NCBI GenBank assembly: GCA_030039095.1
Contig: JASHQP010000341.1
Location: forward strand, 1 to 7,556
DNA: 7,556 bases
Direction of reading: 5' to 3'
Origin: Streptosporangiaceae bacterium
GTDB lineage: Bacteria; Actinomycetota; Actinomycetes; Streptosporangiales; Streptosporangiaceae
Under the pieces are notes generated by a model that had not been told where the DNA came from, did no database searches, and worked only from the letters and a program-made list of their open reading frames with translations. Of this stretch, positions 6,378-7,556 are shown piece after piece; position 1 is the first letter of the stretch; the number at the start of each line of letters is the position of its first letter. The position numbers and the translations under genes were made by a program.

Positions 6378-6436
6378 ACCGGGCCGTGGCCGGGTCTTGC
6401 GAGGCCTTGCGAGGCCTTGCCCGGCCACGGCCCGGT
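6378..6436 (+). terminator. 17-bp perfect GC-rich hairpin after the binding-protein gene
   Basis: Arm ACCGGGCCGTGGCCGGG (6378-6394) is exactly reverse-complementary to 6420-6436, starting 4 nt after the stop codon. The 25-nt loop can pair further through AGGCCT at 6402-6407 and 6412-6417. No T-tract follows. In operons of this type such a structure between binding protein and permease commonly acts as a partial terminator or as a 3' RNA-stability element, giving more binding protein than membrane subunit. Which applies here is not visible from sequence. Confidence 0.75.
6396..6420 (+). repeat. 2.5 copies of a 10-nt tandem repeat in the hairpin loop
   Basis: CTTGCGAGGC occurs at 6396-6405 and 6406-6415, followed by CTTGC at 6416-6420. 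The repeat fills the loop of the hairpin between binding protein and permease. Copy number could vary between strains by slippage. Confidence 0.85.
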
Positions 6437-6459
6437 GGGCCAGCGTAGGAGGACGATCG

Positions 6460-6483
6460 ATGGGCGTCAGGAGGAGCGCATGA
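6460..6483 (+). CDS. Seven-codon ORF 1 in the leader of the permease gene (MGVRRSA)
   Basis: ATG 6460 is preceded by TAGGAGG (6446-6452) at 7-nt spacing, one of the best Shine-Dalgarno sites in the window. It encodes seven residues and stops at TGA 6481-6483, overlapping the next ATG (6480) as ATGA. Too short for a homology judgement. If translated, it would feed ribosomes to the next start; the peptide itself need not function. Confidence 0.4.
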   Translation: MGVRRSA

Positions 6484-6503
6484 GCCAGGCGGCCACGGCA
6501 TGA
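6480..6503 (+). CDS. Seven-codon ORF 2 in the leader of the permease gene (MSQAATA)
   Basis: ATG 6480 has AGGAGG (6469-6474) 5 nt upstream, lying within ORF 1. It encodes seven residues ending in TGA 6501-6503, which overlaps the permease ATG at 6500 as ATGA. The permease itself has only the weaker AGGCGG (6487-6492), so it may depend on reinitiation after this ORF. Chance occurrence is possible. Confidence 0.4.
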   Translation: MSQAATA

Positions 6504-7486
6504 GGTTCCTGGCGCGCCGCCTGGGCTTCTTCGTGCTGACCCTGTGGGTGGCGGTCACGCTGAACTTCCTGCTGCCGCGGCTGATGCCGGGCAACCCGGC
6601 CCTGGCCGTGCTGGGCAAGTTCAAGGCCGCTGTCCCCCCGCAGGCCCTCAAGGCGCTCGAGGCGCAGTTCGGCCTCGACACGCATCAGAGCCTGGTCACG
6701 CAGTACGGGCAGTACTTGCGCGACCTGGCCCGCGGCAACTTCGGGGTGTCCCTGACCACCCAGCCGGGCACGTCGGTCTCGCAGATCGTGCTGCACGCGA
6801 TCCCGTGGACGCTCGGCCTGGTGGGGGTGGCCACGGTGCTGGCGTTCATCCTCGGCACCGGGATCGGCATCGTCGGCGCCTGGCGGCGGGGCGGCCGGCT
6901 GGACAGCATCCTGCCCCCGATCTTCGTGATCATGACGGTGATCCCGTACTTCTGGATCGGCCTGATCCTGATCCTGATCTTCGGCGTGAAGCTGCACTGG
7001 CTGCCGTACTTCTTCAGCTACAACTACACGCTGACGCCGGGGTTCACCTGGGCGTTCATCAGCAACGTGCTCGAGCACGCCATCCTGCCCGGCTTCACGC
7101 TGCTGATCACGACGATCGGCACGTGGATCCTCACCATGCGCAACACCATGATCACAACGCTGGCCGAGGACTACGTGCGGATGGCCCGCGCCAAGGGCCT
7201 GCCCGGGCACCGGATCATGCTCGATTACGCCGCCCGGAACGCGATCCTGCCGAACCTGACGGGTTTCGCCATGTCCTTGGGCTTCGTGGTAGGAGGCGCC
7301 ATCCTCATCGAGGAGGTCTTCAACTACCAGGGCGTTGGGTACCTGCTGCTGCAGGCCGTCAACAACGAGGACTACCCGCTCGAGCAGGCGCTGTTCCTGC
7401 TGATCACCGTGGCCGTGCTGGTGGCGATCCTGCTCTCGGACATCGCGACAGCCATCCTCGACCCGCGGACCAGGGCGGCGAGGTAG
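6500..7486 (+). CDS. ABC transporter permease, DppB/OppB type
   Basis: Inner-membrane permease of 328 aa, normal for DppB-like subunits. The N-terminus MRFLARRLGFFVLTLWVAVT with PRLMPGNPA (26-34) is typical of this class. About six membrane segments are visible: near 9-28, 101-127, 139-163, 191-213, 255-273 and 295-320. The cytoplasmic EAA loop that docks on the ATPase is LAEDYVRMARAKGLPG (221-236) followed by AARNAILPN (244-252). ATG 6500 is chosen because no in-frame ATG, GTG or TTG lies in the preceding leader and the protein begins exactly as family members do. It overlaps the stop of a 7-codon ORF. It should pair with a DppC-type subunit starting 3 nt after its stop. As with the binding protein, homology alone does not separate peptide from oligosaccharide transport; context favours a sugar. 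Confidence 0.94.
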   Translation: MRFLARRLGFFVLTLWVAVTLNFLLPRLMPGNPALAVLGKFKAAVPPQALKALEAQFGLDTHQSLVTQYGQYLRDLARGNFGVSLTTQPGTSVSQIVLHAIPWTLGLVGVATVLAFILGTGIGIVGAWRRGGRLDSILPPIFVIMTVIPYFWIGLILILIFGVKLHWLPYFFSYNYTLTPGFTWAFISNVLEHAILPGFTLLITTIGTWILTMRNTMITTLAEDYVRMARAKGLPGHRIMLDYAARNAILPNLTGFAMSLGFVVGGAILIEEVFNYQGVGYLLLQAVNNEDYPLEQALFLLITVAVLVAILLSDIATAILDPRTRAAR

Positions 7487-7489
7487 CCG

Positions 7490-7556
7490 ATGACCACTGC
7501 CGAGGTACCCGGCGCGCCCGGCGAGCCGGCTGCGCCCTTCGCTCCCGGCATAGTCG
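7490..7556 (+). CDS. Start of a second ABC permease (DppC/OppC type expected), truncated by window end
   Basis: ATG 7490 opens a frame of 22 codons running off the window, encoding MTTAEVPGAPGEPAAPFAPG and on. AGG within GCGAGG (7478-7483) lies 6 nt upstream, and the start is only 3 nt after the DppB-type stop. DppC-type subunits often begin with a variable Pro/Ala-rich cytoplasmic tail like this, but no membrane segment is yet reached. Identity rests on position and operon convention. Confidence 0.65.
   Translation, partial: MTTAEVPGAPGEPAAPFAPGIV

Noticed and set aside
4779..6428. 549-codon open frame antisense to the binding-protein gene
   Set aside because: Arg/Val/Gly-rich composition, no recognisable domain, and lies opposite a clear SBP_bac_5 gene. 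Typical GC-rich shadow.

Overview
The window comes from a high-GC actinobacterium. The evidence is GC-rich wobble positions throughout, GTG and TTG starts, purine-rich Shine-Dalgarno sites, a lipoprotein solute-binding protein, and long spurious antisense ORFs typical of such DNA. The genus cannot be read from the sequence. The region looks like one compact carbohydrate-uptake and catabolism locus, cut at both ends.

Layout. On the minus strand, reading right to left: a PfkB-family sugar kinase (3438-2470), then a GH4 NAD-dependent (6-phospho)glycosidase (2473-1085) that overlaps it by 4 nt, then a ROK-family transcriptional repressor (967 to beyond base 1) missing its C-terminus. On the plus strand: a ROK-family sugar kinase (about 3587-4573), a family-5 (DppA/OppA-like) lipoprotein solute-binding protein (4695-6374), a DppB-type permease (6500-7486), and the first 22 codons of what is probably the DppC-type permease (7490 onward).

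Regulation. An identical 25-nt AT-rich element, with perfect 10-nt inverted arms around a 5-nt spacer, occurs twice. One copy is just upstream of the ROK repressor (1036-1060). The other is in the divergent intergenic region between the two kinases (3526-3550). The simplest reading is that this is the repressor's operator: one copy gives autoregulation and the other controls both divergent arms.

Proposed logic (inference). A glycoside or disaccharide is captured by the lipoprotein and imported unmodified by the ABC transporter. It is phosphorylated inside the cell, perhaps by the ROK kinase, and the phospho-glycoside is cleaved by the GH4 enzyme. The PfkB kinase would phosphorylate a released or related sugar. 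This resembles a PTS-type phospho-glycoside pathway with the PTS replaced by an ABC importer plus kinase. The substrate is unknown.

Fine structure. Between the binding protein and DppB lies a 17-bp perfect hairpin whose loop carries 10-nt tandem repeats. It is followed by two successive 7-codon ORFs, each with an excellent Shine-Dalgarno site, linked to each other and to dppB by ATGA overlaps. Both ROK proteins lack the usual zinc-binding cysteine motif. No RNA genes, mobile elements or CRISPR arrays were seen, and no gene-free stretch exceeds 150 bases.
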